A DNA stretch of 64,000 nucleotides from Leifsonia sp040686855. Its GTDB lineage: Bacteria; Actinomycetota; Actinomycetes; Actinomycetales; Microbacteriaceae. The translations under genes were made by a program, and so were the position numbers. The notes under the pieces were generated by a model. It made no database searches, had not been told where the DNA came from, and was given only the letters and a program-made list of their open reading frames with translations. Numbering within the stretch: the stretch's first letter is position 1; every line of letters starts with the position of its first letter. Shown piece by piece: positions 32,121 to 42,694 of this stretch. The stretch is taken from the NCBI RefSeq assembly GCF_040686855.1, contig NZ_JBFBOG010000002.1, positions 1,240,001 to 1,304,000 of the forward strand, in the 5' to 3' direction.

Positions 32121-32773
32121 CCGCCACCCGACCGCGCGTCGCGATCCTCGGCGTCGGGCACGTCGGCTCGGCGCTCGCGCGCATCCTGCTCGACGCCGGG
32201 TACGACGTGGATGTGGCCGCCTCGGGCGACCCGCAGCGCATCCAGCTGATCGCCTCGGTCGTCATGCCCGGCGCCCGCCCGCGCTGGGCGGCGGAGGCCG
32301 TCGCCGACGCGGACGTCGTGATCCTCGCCATCCCCCTGCACCGCTTCGCCGGGCTCGACCGTTCGATGCTGGACGGGAAGATCGTCGTCGACTCCATGAA
32401 CTACTGGGCGCCGACGGACGGCGTGCAGCCGCTGTTCGAGGACGACGAGCTGACCAGCAGCGAGATCGTCCAGCGCGAGCTCGCCGCCGCCCGGATCGTG
32501 AAGACCTTCAACCACATCGGCTACCACGAGATGGAGGAGGACCGCCGGCCGGCCGGCGACCCCGACCGCCGCGCCCTCGGCGTGGCGTCGGACGACCCGG
32601 ACGCCGCCGCGGTCGTCGCCTCCCTCATCGAGGACGCCGGTTACGACACGGTGCTCGCCGAGAGCCTGCGCGACGGCGTCGCGTTCGAGCCCGGCGGTCC
32701 CGTCTTCGGCGCGCGGCTCGACGCCGCCGCCTTCCGCGCCGCCGTCGCGGGCGAACTCGAGACGGCCGCCTGA
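32117..32773 (+). CDS. NAD(P)-binding reductase (F420-dependent NADP reductase-like)
   Basis: A 218-residue Rossmann protein: VAILGVGHVGSALARILLDA (GxGxxG), ADVVILAIPLHRFAGL, and KIVVDSMNYWAPTDG. Its RIVKTFNHIGYHEMEED matches the conserved TFNH stretch of the NpdG/F420-dependent NADP reductase superfamily (the gene at 52533-53180 has VKAFNHIG). A true F420 role is possible in actinobacteria, but simple NADPH-dependent reductases share these motifs. It is co-transcribed with MarR and the LLM flavin oxidoreductase. Confidence 0.8.
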   Translation: MTATRPRVAILGVGHVGSALARILLDAGYDVDVAASGDPQRIQLIASVVMPGARPRWAAEAVADADVVILAIPLHRFAGLDRSMLDGKIVVDSMNYWAPTDGVQPLFEDDELTSSEIVQRELAAARIVKTFNHIGYHEMEEDRRPAGDPDRRALGVASDDPDAAAVVASLIEDAGYDTVLAESLRDGVAFEPGGPVFGARLDAAAFRAAVAGELETAA

Positions 32774-32801
32774 ACCACCCACCACCCGAGAGAACCCACA
32801 A

Positions 32802-33848
32802 ATGAATACGGAAACCCCGACCTTCCCGCTCGCCTTCGGTCTCAGCACCTTCGGCGACGTCACCGCCGGCGGCGACGGCCGTCCGATCTCGCACGCGCAG
32901 ACCATCCGCGATCTCGTCGGGCACGGCGTGGCCGCTGAGCAGGCCGGCCTCGACTTCTTCGGGATCGGCGAGCACCACACCGACGACATGCCGCTCTCGG
33001 CGGCGGACGTCGTGCTGAGCGCGATCGCGGCCCGCACCGAGCGCATCCACCTCGGCTCCGCCGTGACCGTGCTGAGCTCGGACGACCCCGTCCGCGTCTT
33101 CCAGCGTTATTCGACGCTGAACGCCGTCTCCGACGGCCGCGCCGAGATCATCCTCGGTCGCGGCTCGAGCATCGACTCGTTCCCGCTGTTCGGCTACGAC
33201 CTGTCCGACTACGAGGACCTGTTCGAGGAGAAGACCAACCTGTTCGCGCACCTGCGCGAGGGCGGCCCGGTCACCTGGGAGGGCCGCACCCGCGCCGGCC
33301 TGCGCGACCAGGATGTGGTCCCGCACCTCGAGTCGCCACTGCCGACCTGGATCGGCGTGGGCGGCAGCCCGGAGTCCGTCATCCGGACCGCGCACTACGG
33401 CTTCGACCTGATGCTCGCGGTGATCGGCGGCCCGGCGGCACGATTCGCGCCGTACGCGGAGCTGTTCCACAAGGCGCTCGAGCAGTTCGGCCGTCCCATA
33501 CGGCGGATCGGTCTGCACTCCCCGGGACACGTCGCCGCGACCGACGAGCAGGCTCGCGCCGAGTTCTGGCCGCACTACCGCGACATGATCGCCAAGGTGA
33601 GCGCCACGCGCGGTTTCGCGGTCCCGACCGAGGCGTCCTTCCAGCGCGAGCTCGGCCCGGACGGCAGCCTCTACGTCGGCTCGCCGGAGACCGTCGCCAC
33701 GAAGATCGCGGCGAATCTCCGCATCCTGGGCGCCGACCGGTTCGACCTCAAGTACGGCATCCCCGGCATGACGGACGAGTCGCTGCTCACCGCCATCCGG
33801 TTGTACGGCGAGGAGGTCGTCCCGCGCGTGCGGGAGCTACTGGCCTGA
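32802..33848 (+). CDS. LLM-class (luciferase-like) flavin-dependent oxidoreductase
   Basis: A 348-residue luciferase-like TIM barrel. Typical stretches are AEQAGLDFFGIGEHHTDDMP, LGSAVTVLSSDDPVRVFQRY and AEIILGRGSSIDSFPLFGYD. WIGVGGSPESVIRTAHYGFD and YVGSPETVATKIAANL follow. The GEHH motif and the layout fit FMN-dependent monooxygenases (or F420 enzymes of the same superfamily). It follows the reductase gene by 28 nt, which suggests the reductase may supply reduced cofactor; the substrate is unknown. Confidence 0.88.
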   Translation: MNTETPTFPLAFGLSTFGDVTAGGDGRPISHAQTIRDLVGHGVAAEQAGLDFFGIGEHHTDDMPLSAADVVLSAIAARTERIHLGSAVTVLSSDDPVRVFQRYSTLNAVSDGRAEIILGRGSSIDSFPLFGYDLSDYEDLFEEKTNLFAHLREGGPVTWEGRTRAGLRDQDVVPHLESPLPTWIGVGGSPESVIRTAHYGFDLMLAVIGGPAARFAPYAELFHKALEQFGRPIRRIGLHSPGHVAATDEQARAEFWPHYRDMIAKVSATRGFAVPTEASFQRELGPDGSLYVGSPETVATKIAANLRILGADRFDLKYGIPGMTDESLLTAIRLYGEEVVPRVRELLA

Positions 33849-33860
33849 GCCGGAGCACCG

Positions 33861-36146
<2,286 letters not shown>

Positions 36147-36204
36147 TCGGTCTCCTTCCGTGGTAGTCACCGTAGTCCGTCGATCGGGGGTCACTCGCCC
36201 GGAG

Positions 36205-36621
36205 TCATTCGCTCAGCCGCTCGATGAGCTGGCCTTTGCTCAGCTTCGAGACGTTGCGGAGGCCGCGCGTGCGGGCGACGTCGCGCAGGGCCTGGACGGT
36301 GAGGCCGTCCAGCTCCGGATCGTGGGGAGCGGAAGTGGTGACCGAACCGGCGAACTCGACGGTCTCCTCGACGCCCTCGTCGCGGACGGAGGGGAGCGGC
36401 GGCGTGAGGTCCGCTTGCTGCGAGGCGTCGTCCGTCCGGTCGTCGTCGGCCGTGGTGTTCCGGCCGACGGCGTCCGCGAGCTCCTTCTGCAGTGCCTTGG
36501 CCCGCTTCTTCGCCTTTTTCTTGTCCAGTCGTTCGACTGCCTCGAGCGCCTGATCCACGGCCTTCTCGGCGCGCTTCAGCGCCTTCTCGGCCGCCTTCTC
36601 GAGCTTCTTCTGCTTCGCCAT
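36205..36621 (-). CDS. Lys-rich protein with SAP/Rho-N-like C-terminus
   Basis: A 138-residue protein from ATG 36621. Residues 1-50 form a Lys/Ala-rich charged helix (EKAAEKALKRAEKAVDQALE; DKKKAKKRAKALQKE). An acidic spacer follows, and the last ~36 residues (LDGLTVQALRDVARTRGL then NVSKLSKGQLIERL) match the Rho N-terminal/SAP helix-extension-helix that binds nucleic acid. The family occurs in actinobacteria as small DNA- or RNA-binding proteins. It lies 58 nt upstream of the GH13 gene on the same strand. Confidence 0.72.
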   Translation of the reverse strand: MAKQKKLEKAAEKALKRAEKAVDQALEAVERLDKKKAKKRAKALQKELADAVGRNTTADDDRTDDASQQADLTPPLPSVRDEGVEETVEFAGSVTTSAPHDPELDGLTVQALRDVARTRGLRNVSKLSKGQLIERLSE

Positions 36622-36790
36622 CCCCGCTCCGATTCCGTCGATCGCGTTCCGCCTTGAACGGTGCCACGGCGCTGCTGACCAGACAAGACGCAGGACGCCG
36701 TCTCCCTGGGAATTCGTACCGATTCTCCACCGGAAAAAGCTAGGAGCGTTACTATCTAGCCCGGCTTACCAAATCCCGGAGGGAGCCACC

Positions 36791-37093
36791 ATGGGGCAGC
36801 TGCTCGTCGACCGGCGATGCTACGAGATCGACGACGCCGACCTCGTGAACCTCCAGCCCGTCCTCATGCAGGCGCTTTCCCTCAACCGCAGCGTCGCCCT
36901 CGCGGTGCACGGGCGTGACGGCGAGGAGCATGTGCTGATCGCCGGACGCCGGCCGCTGTCCCTCCAGTTCTCCTCCGCCGTCACCGCGAGCGGCGAGGTC
37001 GTCGAGCAGATGCTCGACGAACTCGCCCTTCTCGGCAGCCTCACGATCGTCGGCGTCCACACGGAGGCGACACCGCCCGAGGCGGTTCAGTAG
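36791..37093 (+). CDS. Small protein, distantly DUF7882-like
   Basis: A 100-residue protein from ATG 36791 after GGAGGGAG. The start MGQLLVDRRCYEIDDADLVN parallels the M-G-x-L...Y-x-(I/L)-D-D-x-x-L opening of the genes at 38190, 38638 and 48728. The rest is a compact alpha/beta sequence (SVALAVHGRDGEEHVLIAGR; EVVEQMLDELALLG) without signal or membrane span. Its end overlaps the convergent gene by 7 nt. I treat the family link as tentative. Confidence 0.65.
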   Translation: MGQLLVDRRCYEIDDADLVNLQPVLMQALSLNRSVALAVHGRDGEEHVLIAGRRPLSLQFSSAVTASGEVVEQMLDELALLGSLTIVGVHTEATPPEAVQ

Positions 37094-37728
37094 AAGAAGT
37101 GCACCTGGGCGCGCCGGCGGGATGGCGTCTCGATCTCGTCGACGACCGCCGTCGCGAAGTCCTCCGCGCCGATGAAGGAAGCGCCGTCGGCGTCGAACAG
37201 GGCGACATCGTCTCCGACGCGGTAGGCGCCGCGCGGGTCCACCTGCGGAGCGTACGCGCCGTACGTCGCTGCCGGGCTGACGAAGACCCAGTCCAGGCCC
37301 TCCGGCGCGTTCGCGATCAGGTCCTCCAGCACGGCGTTCAGCTCGCGGGCCTCGTCCGCGAACTCCGGCGGGAGGTCGTCGCCCTCCGCGAACCGGGGGG
37401 CGCCCGGCGCCGGACGTAGCGAGCTGAAGCCGCCGATCACGACGAGACGCGCGCCTGCCTCGTCGGCCAGCTCCGCCAGCCGGCTGTAGCGGCGGCCCAG
37501 GGTGCCGGCGCTGTCGCCGCGCGGCGAGACGGTCGCCACGATCACGTCCGCGCCCTCGATCGCCTGCTCGGGCTCGTCGGCCGACCCCGTGAGGTAGCGC
37601 ACGCCGTCCACGGGCTCGGTGGGCTCGGAGCGGCTGAGCGACGTGACGCGATGCCCGCGCGACACCGCCTCCTGCGCGAGATGGGAGCCGGTGAACCCGG
37701 TGCCGCCGATGATCGTGATGTCCGCCAT
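37087..37728 (-). CDS. NAD(P)-binding protein, NmrA / atypical SDR type
   Basis: A 213-residue atypical short-chain dehydrogenase from ATG 37728, with AAGGAGGAC just upstream. The nucleotide site is ADITIIGGTGFTGSHLAQEA (GGxGxxG), followed by ADVIVATVSPRGDSAGTLGR, ARLVVIGGFSSLRPAPGAPR and LDWVFVSPAATYGAYAP. These proteins resemble YwnB/NmrA-type NAD(P)H-binding proteins, whose substrates are mostly unknown. It is convergent with the small gene at 36791. Confidence 0.85.
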   Translation of the reverse strand: MADITIIGGTGFTGSHLAQEAVSRGHRVTSLSRSEPTEPVDGVRYLTGSADEPEQAIEGADVIVATVSPRGDSAGTLGRRYSRLAELADEAGARLVVIGGFSSLRPAPGAPRFAEGDDLPPEFADEARELNAVLEDLIANAPEGLDWVFVSPAATYGAYAPQVDPRGAYRVGDDVALFDADGASFIGAEDFATAVVDEIETPSRRRAQVHFFY

Positions 37729-37872
37729 GTCGTCCTCCTTCGCGGGGCGGCGCTCGCCCCGTCGAGAAGCGGCAACCCGAGGGAGCCCGGGTTTCTTCCC
37801 GCAGAGAGGCTCCCGTCGGCGCCGCTTTGTCAACCGCCTGTGCGGGGTTTTCTCGCGCCTACGGTCGAGCTC

Positions 37873-38184
37873 ATGAAGCACGTCACGTACGGAGAGAAAT
37901 CGCTGCTCGTCGGCGACGAGGCGGCCGACCTGCTCATGAGCTACGCGACCGTCCTCGGCCGGAACGCCAGCACCGACTCGGTCACGCTGCGCGCCATCGG
38001 GCCGGATGGCAACGAGACCGACGCGACCTTCTTGCTCAATCCGTCCACGACCATGGTCATCGAGTCCACCAACGGCAGCGGGAGCGAGCCCGACAACGAG
38101 TTCGTGAACGAGTACATGCGACGGGGGATCAACCGCTTGACCCAGTCCTTCGAGATGCGCACCGACGACTCCCTCGGACACTGA
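37873..38184 (+). CDS. Small protein of unknown function
   Basis: A 103-residue soluble protein from ATG 37873: MKHVTYGEKSLLVGDEAADL; LRAIGPDGNETDATFLLNPS; EFVNEYMRRGINRLTQSFEM. It lies 5 nt before the DUF7882-like gene at 38190 and shares the general layout of that set (short N-terminal strand, then a central beta-hairpin and C-terminal helix), but not its motifs. Function unknown. Confidence 0.65.
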   Translation: MKHVTYGEKSLLVGDEAADLLMSYATVLGRNASTDSVTLRAIGPDGNETDATFLLNPSTTMVIESTNGSGSEPDNEFVNEYMRRGINRLTQSFEMRTDDSLGH

Positions 38185-38189
38185 CCGCC

Positions 38190-38588
38190 ATGGGACACCT
38201 CATCTACGGGAACATGCGCATCGAGTTCGAGGATCGTGTGCTCGCCCACATGCAGATCGTCATCGTCAACAAGCTCCGGCGGGCGGAGTCGTTCGCTGTC
38301 TCGTGGCGCGACGCCAACGAGATCGGAGACGGCCGGAGCGCGATCTGGGTCGATCCGTCCATTGCGCTGTATTTCAAGTTCGACGGTCCGGTCGCGCCCG
38401 ATATCGACCGCGAGTGGATCCTGCAGCTCGCGAACTCCGCGGACAGCTCGACCGGGCTGATCGTCACAGACAGGGACGGCGAGACGGTCGTCGGGATGCC
38501 CGCCATCGGCATCGCGCTGAGCGGCCGCAGGGCGACCGGCGCCAACGGGAGCGCCGGCGGCGCCACGCGGGGGCGCCGCGAGCGCTGA
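38190..38588 (+). CDS. DUF7882-like small protein
   Basis: A 132-residue protein with the full DUF7882-type pattern: MGHLIYGNMRIEFEDRVLAH, then MQIVIVNKLRRAESFAVSW, GDGRSAIWVDPSIALYFKFD and WILQLANSADSSTGLIVTD. The C-terminal 25 residues are a Gly/Ala/Arg-rich tail. It is soluble with no signal. The same pattern appears in the gene at 48728. The molecular role of this Microbacteriaceae-centred family is not established. Confidence 0.8.
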   Translation: MGHLIYGNMRIEFEDRVLAHMQIVIVNKLRRAESFAVSWRDANEIGDGRSAIWVDPSIALYFKFDGPVAPDIDREWILQLANSADSSTGLIVTDRDGETVVGMPAIGIALSGRRATGANGSAGGATRGRRER

Positions 38589-38637
38589 CACCAGGCGCGC
38601 GATGGCGCGTGGCGGGATGTGAGGGAGGTACGGGCGC

Positions 38638-38946
38638 ATGGGAGTGCTGGAGATCGGCGGCTACGGCTTTCCGGTCGATGACTTCACGCTGGCGCACGTG
38701 CACGCGGTGCTCCAGAACGCGCTGCCGGAGTTCCCGCACCTCGACGTTTCGCTGTTCTTCTCGGAGGACGACCGGGTGGAGTTCCGGGTCTCCGACGAGA
38801 GTGAGTTCACGGTCTCCGTGCGCGAGCCGCAAGCGCTCTGCGACCAGTGCCTCGCCGGCCTGGTCAGCGAGGTGCTGGTGACCGGCGGCATCCGAATCGT
38901 CAGCGGGCTCCGCGCCAGTGCGCGACCTGCCTCGGATCTGAGCTGA
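38638..38946 (+). CDS. Small protein, distantly DUF7882-like
   Basis: A 102-residue protein from ATG 38638 after GAGGGAGG. It opens MGVLEIGGYGFPVDDFTLAH, sharing M-G-x-L, D-D-x-x-L-A-H with the gene at 38190, then diverges (LDVSLFFSEDDRVEFRVSDE; CDQCLAGLVSEVLV). A CDQC motif is unique to this copy. It is probably a diverged member of the same set; function unknown. Confidence 0.68.
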   Translation: MGVLEIGGYGFPVDDFTLAHVHAVLQNALPEFPHLDVSLFFSEDDRVEFRVSDESEFTVSVREPQALCDQCLAGLVSEVLVTGGIRIVSGLRASARPASDLS

Positions 38947-38973
38947 GGGAAACTCGAGCAAGGCCGCGAGGGC

Positions 38974-39002
38974 GTGACCGCAGACGCCGCACTCGGTAAA
39001 CT
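38974..39002 (+). promoter_or_regulatory. Promoter of the nhaA fusion gene
   Basis: GTGACC (38974-38979) and TAAACT (38997-39002) are separated by 17 nt. Transcription would start at about 39010, which is the G of the GTG codon chosen as start, giving a leaderless mRNA. The GTG inside the -35 box is in frame, but it is then not a translation start. Confidence 0.6.
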
Positions 39003-39009
39003 CGCGCCC

Positions 39010-40911
39010 GTGGCCATCCCCCTCACCGTCATCCAGCGCTCCCCGGACCCCGAGTCGCCGCAGCAGTCGCGCGACCGCCGTCCCACGCTGACCGAGCGGT
39101 TCCGCGCGATGGGCCGCAGCCGGATCGGGGCCCTCCTGCTGGTCGCGGCCACGCTGGTCGCGATCGTCTGGGCCAACATCTCGTTCGCCGGGTACGAGCA
39201 GTTCTGGGAGACGCACCTCAACATCGGCGTCGGCGACCTGCAGCTCGACTTCACCCTCCATTCGCTCGTCAACGACGCGCTGATGGCGATCTTCTTCTTC
39301 ACCGTCGGTCTGGAGGTGCGGCGCGAGTTCGCGATCGGGGAGCTGACGAGCTGGTCCCGCGCGGTCGTCCCGGTCGTCGCGGCGATCTTCGGGCTCGCTG
39401 TGCCGGCGATCATCTACGTGATGTTCACCCTCGGCACCGGCATGGAGCACGCCTGGGGAGTGGTCATCTCCACCGACACCGCGTTCCTCGTCGGCGCACT
39501 CGCCCTCGTCGGCCCGCACGCGACCGGCCGCCTGCGGGTGTTCCTGCTGGCGCTCGCCGTGGTGGACGACATCGGCGCGCTGAGCATCATCGCGCTCGTC
39601 TACACGGAGCACTTCTACCCGGTCCCGTTGATCGTGGCGGCGGTGGGACTCGCGGGCGTGTACTTCACCCGCTACCTGCGCGGAGGGCGCGGTCCCGTTT
39701 ATGCGACGCTCGCCATCATCGTCTGGCTGGCGTTCCTCGCATCGGGCGTGCACCCCACGCTCGCGGGCGTCGCGATCGCCCTGCTCATCCCGGTCTACCG
39801 GCCGAACCGGCGGGATGTGGAGCACGCGCTCGACCTCGCCCGCACCTTCCGGCAGTCCCCGAACACCGAGTACGCCCGCGCGGCCGCCAACAGCCTGCGC
39901 GAGTCCATCTCGATCAACGAGCGGCTGCAGTCGGCATGGGGGCCGTACGTGGCGTACGTCGTGCTGCCGTTGTTCGCGCTCGCCAACGCCGGGGTGCGGC
40001 TGAGCGGCGACATCCTCCTCGGCGCGATCGTCTCGCCCATCGCCTGGGGTGTGCTGGTCGGCCTCGTCGTCGGCAAGTTCGTCGGCGTCTTCGGCTCGAC
40101 CGCCCTGCTGCGGGTGCTGCGGATCGGCGACTTCGGTCCGGGCCTCACTCTCGACCGGCTGGCCGGCGGCGCGGCGCTGTGCGGGATCGGCTTCACGATC
40201 TCGCTGTTCATCGTCGACCTCGCCATCCCGGGCGAGGAAGCGCAGAACGCGGCCCGTGTCGGTGTGCTCGCTGCGACGATCGTCGCGTTCCTCGTCGCGA
40301 CCGTGCTGTTCCGCATCTCGGACGCGCACCGGCCGAAGGAGGAGGCCGGCGTGCGGCTCATGCGCCCCGTCGACCCGGCACGCGACCACGTCTTCGGGTC
40401 GCCGGACGCGCCCTTCGAGATCGTCGAGTACGGCGACTTCCAGTGCGGCTTCTGCCTCAAAGCGACCGGCTCGGTGGTGGAGGTGCAGCGCGAACTGGGC
40501 GACCGGCTCCGCTACGTCTGGCGGCACGCCCCGCTCACCCGCTTCCACCCGAACGCGCTCGCGGCGGCCGAGGCGTCCGAGGCGGCGGCGCGGCAGGGCA
40601 AGTTCTTCGAGTTCGAGCGCAGCCTGTTCGCCGACCAGGAGCACCAGCTCCCGTCCGACATCATGCGCCGCGCCGAAGAGCTCGGCCTCGACCTGGATCG
40701 CTTCGAGGACGACCTCGCCTCTTCGGAGGTGGCGGCCCGCGTCCGCGACGACATGCTGGACGCGGAGGCGATGGACATCACCGCCGTCCCCACCTTCTTC
40801 ATCAACGGCCGCCGCCACGTCGGACCGTACGACGCGCGATCGCTGATCCGCGCGCTGCAGGAGACGACGGACGCGCCTGTTGCGGAGCAGCCGCACCCGG
40901 GGACGGTCTAG
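39010..40911 (+). CDS. nhaA: Na+/H+ antiporter NhaA fused to a DsbA-like thioredoxin domain
   Basis: A 633-residue fusion. Residues 30-440 are NhaA with about 12 spans: LMAIFFFTVGLEVRREFAIG, ISTDTAFLVGALALVG, and the ion-site aspartates in LALAVVDDIGALSIIALVYT. GGAALCGIGFTISLFIVDLA follows. Residues 455-620 form a DsbA-type domain with EYGDFQCGFCLKATGSVVEV (Cys479 and Cys482) and the cis-Pro motif ITAVPTFFINGRRHVGPYDA. Such fusions occur in actinobacteria. The redox domain has no signal peptide and follows the last span, so its side of the membrane depends on the span count. GTG 39010 fits a leaderless start. Confidence 0.9.
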   Translation: MAIPLTVIQRSPDPESPQQSRDRRPTLTERFRAMGRSRIGALLLVAATLVAIVWANISFAGYEQFWETHLNIGVGDLQLDFTLHSLVNDALMAIFFFTVGLEVRREFAIGELTSWSRAVVPVVAAIFGLAVPAIIYVMFTLGTGMEHAWGVVISTDTAFLVGALALVGPHATGRLRVFLLALAVVDDIGALSIIALVYTEHFYPVPLIVAAVGLAGVYFTRYLRGGRGPVYATLAIIVWLAFLASGVHPTLAGVAIALLIPVYRPNRRDVEHALDLARTFRQSPNTEYARAAANSLRESISINERLQSAWGPYVAYVVLPLFALANAGVRLSGDILLGAIVSPIAWGVLVGLVVGKFVGVFGSTALLRVLRIGDFGPGLTLDRLAGGAALCGIGFTISLFIVDLAIPGEEAQNAARVGVLAATIVAFLVATVLFRISDAHRPKEEAGVRLMRPVDPARDHVFGSPDAPFEIVEYGDFQCGFCLKATGSVVEVQRELGDRLRYVWRHAPLTRFHPNALAAAEASEAAARQGKFFEFERSLFADQEHQLPSDIMRRAEELGLDLDRFEDDLASSEVAARVRDDMLDAEAMDITAVPTFFINGRRHVGPYDARSLIRALQETTDAPVAEQPHPGTV

Positions 40912-40950
40912 GCGCCCCTCACTGTCGGAGGTCGCCCGTAGGATCGCGGC

Positions 40951-41544
40951 ATGGCCGAGGACGACGCACCCGCACCCGCGCAGCTCGTGGTCGCCGATCA
41001 AGCGGCGTGGCGGGCGTGGCTCGACGAGAACGAGACCACCTCCGACGGCGTGTGGCTCGTGCTGGCCAAGAAGGGCGTCACCGAGCCGACCAGTCTGACC
41101 TACCAGGAGGCCCTGATCGAAGCGCTCTGCAGCGGGTGGATCGACGGGCAGCGCATGTCGCGCGACGAGACCACCTTCGTGCAGCGGTACACGCCGCGGC
41201 GCAAGACCTCGCTGTGGTCCGAACGCAACATCGGCATCGTCGAGACGCTGATCGCCGAGGGGCGGATGCGGGCAGCCGGGCACGCGGAGATCGAGCGCGC
41301 CAAGGCGGACGGCCGCTGGGAGCGTGCGTATAGCGGCGCCGCGACGATCGGGATGCACGACGCCCTCGCCGCCGCCCTGGCCGCGTCGCCCGCGGCGACG
41401 GCGACCTTCGAGCGGCTGAACGCCCAGAACCGGTACGCCGTGCTGTGGCGCGTGAACACCGCGCCGAGCGAGACCAGCCGCGCCAACCGGCTGGCGAAGC
41501 TGATCGGGATGCTGGAGCGCGGCGAGACGCCCTATCCGCAGTGA
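40951..41544 (+). CDS. YdeI/OmpD-associated family protein
   Basis: A 197-residue soluble protein: AWRAWLDENETTSDGVWLVL and LTYQEALIEALCSGWIDGQR. FVQRYTPRRKTSLWSERNIG and a C-terminal segment (FERLNAQNRYAVLWRVNTAP; RLAKLIGMLERGE) complete the YdeI domain, for which links to peptide-stress protection have been reported in some bacteria. TAGGAT at 40939-40944 followed by 6 nt and the ATG suggests a leaderless mRNA. Biochemical role unknown. Confidence 0.85.
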   Translation: MAEDDAPAPAQLVVADQAAWRAWLDENETTSDGVWLVLAKKGVTEPTSLTYQEALIEALCSGWIDGQRMSRDETTFVQRYTPRRKTSLWSERNIGIVETLIAEGRMRAAGHAEIERAKADGRWERAYSGAATIGMHDALAAALAASPAATATFERLNAQNRYAVLWRVNTAPSETSRANRLAKLIGMLERGETPYPQ

Positions 41545-41640
41545 TCCCTACAGGCAGCGAGCGTCCTCCCGCAAGCGTTGTCGTGAGCCGCGGGCTGCCC
41601 CTAGCGTGGCGCTGAAGCCGCTCACCGAAGGGAAACCCGC

Positions 41641-42681
41641 ATGTCCACGACCTCCCCGCACGTCGCCTCTCTGATCGACTCCACCGACACGTACGAGAAC
41701 GACTTCGGCCGCATCTCCCAGCTCACCGCCGACGACTTCCCGATCCTGAAGCGGATGTCGCTCAAGCGCATCGTGCTGGAGCCGGGCGGGGTGCGCGAGC
41801 CGCAGTGGAACGTCAACGCCAACCAGATCGCCTACGTCGTGCGCGGCACCGTCCTCGTCTCCCTGCTGGCGAACGCCGACGAGTTCGCGAGTTTCGTCGT
41901 CCAGCCGGGCCAGATGTACCACGTGGCGTCCGGCGCGATCTACCACATCGAGAACGTGGGGGAGGAGACGGCGGAGATCATCGCGTCCCTCCGCACCGCG
42001 CGTCCTGCGCACTTCTCGTTGCAGAACAGCTTCAACGCGATGACGGATGCTGTGCTCGGAAACACCTACGACCTGCCGTCGCCCGCGTTCGCCGCGTTCG
42101 ACCGGCACGACGCGCAGCAGATCGTGCGCCGGGAGGGCGCGGCGCGCATCCCGGACACCGCGGGCCTGCCGAACGCGCACCTGTTCGACCTGGGCGGCCA
42201 GAACCCGCCGCTCTCGTACGACTACGGCAGCGCCCGCCTCGGTCGCAAGCAGTTCTGGGCGGCCCTCGACGACCTCTCGATGTATTCGCTCGAGGTGGCG
42301 AACACGGGGATGCGCGAGCCGCACTGGCACCCGGTCACCGCCGAGCTCGGCTACGTGCAGAGCGGGCACGCCCGCATGACGGTGCTCGACCCGGACGGCA
42401 CGCTCGACACGTATGAGCTGGAGCCCGGCAACGCCTACTTCATCCCGCGCGCCTATCCGCACCACATCGAGGCGCTGGGCGAGGAGGGCATCCACTTCCT
42501 GATCTTCTTCGACCAGCCGACCCCGGGCGACATCGGCTACCGGGCGACCGCGTCGGCGTTCTCGCGCGAGGTGCTGTCGGCCGCGTTCGGGGTGCCGGAG
42601 GCGCAGCTGCCGCAGTTCCCGTTCACCCCGGTCGACCCGCTGATCGTCGGGCGGACGAACCCCGTCGATCCGATCGGTTGA
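41641..42681 (+). CDS. Bicupin protein (oxalate-decarboxylase-like)
   Basis: A 346-residue protein with two cupin domains. The C-terminal one keeps a metal site: MREPHWHPVTAELGYVQSGH (HxH and Glu) and RAYPHHIEALGEEG. The N-terminal one has VREPQWNVNANQIAYVVRGT, where the His ligands are replaced by Gln and Asn, so it is probably metal-free. There is no signal peptide. Layout and the HWHPVTAELGYV stretch are like oxalate decarboxylases, but with one metal site an oxidase or a different activity is possible. GAAGGGAAA precedes the ATG. Confidence 0.82.
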   Translation: MSTTSPHVASLIDSTDTYENDFGRISQLTADDFPILKRMSLKRIVLEPGGVREPQWNVNANQIAYVVRGTVLVSLLANADEFASFVVQPGQMYHVASGAIYHIENVGEETAEIIASLRTARPAHFSLQNSFNAMTDAVLGNTYDLPSPAFAAFDRHDAQQIVRREGAARIPDTAGLPNAHLFDLGGQNPPLSYDYGSARLGRKQFWAALDDLSMYSLEVANTGMREPHWHPVTAELGYVQSGHARMTVLDPDGTLDTYELEPGNAYFIPRAYPHHIEALGEEGIHFLIFFDQPTPGDIGYRATASAFSREVLSAAFGVPEAQLPQFPFTPVDPLIVGRTNPVDPIG

Positions 42682-42694
42682 GAGGAACGCCGCG

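Noticed and set aside
38464..41358. A 964-codon minus-strand open frame across the NhaA fusion gene
   Set aside because: It is antisense to a well-supported antiporter and YdeI gene, has low-complexity charged sequence and no ribosome site.
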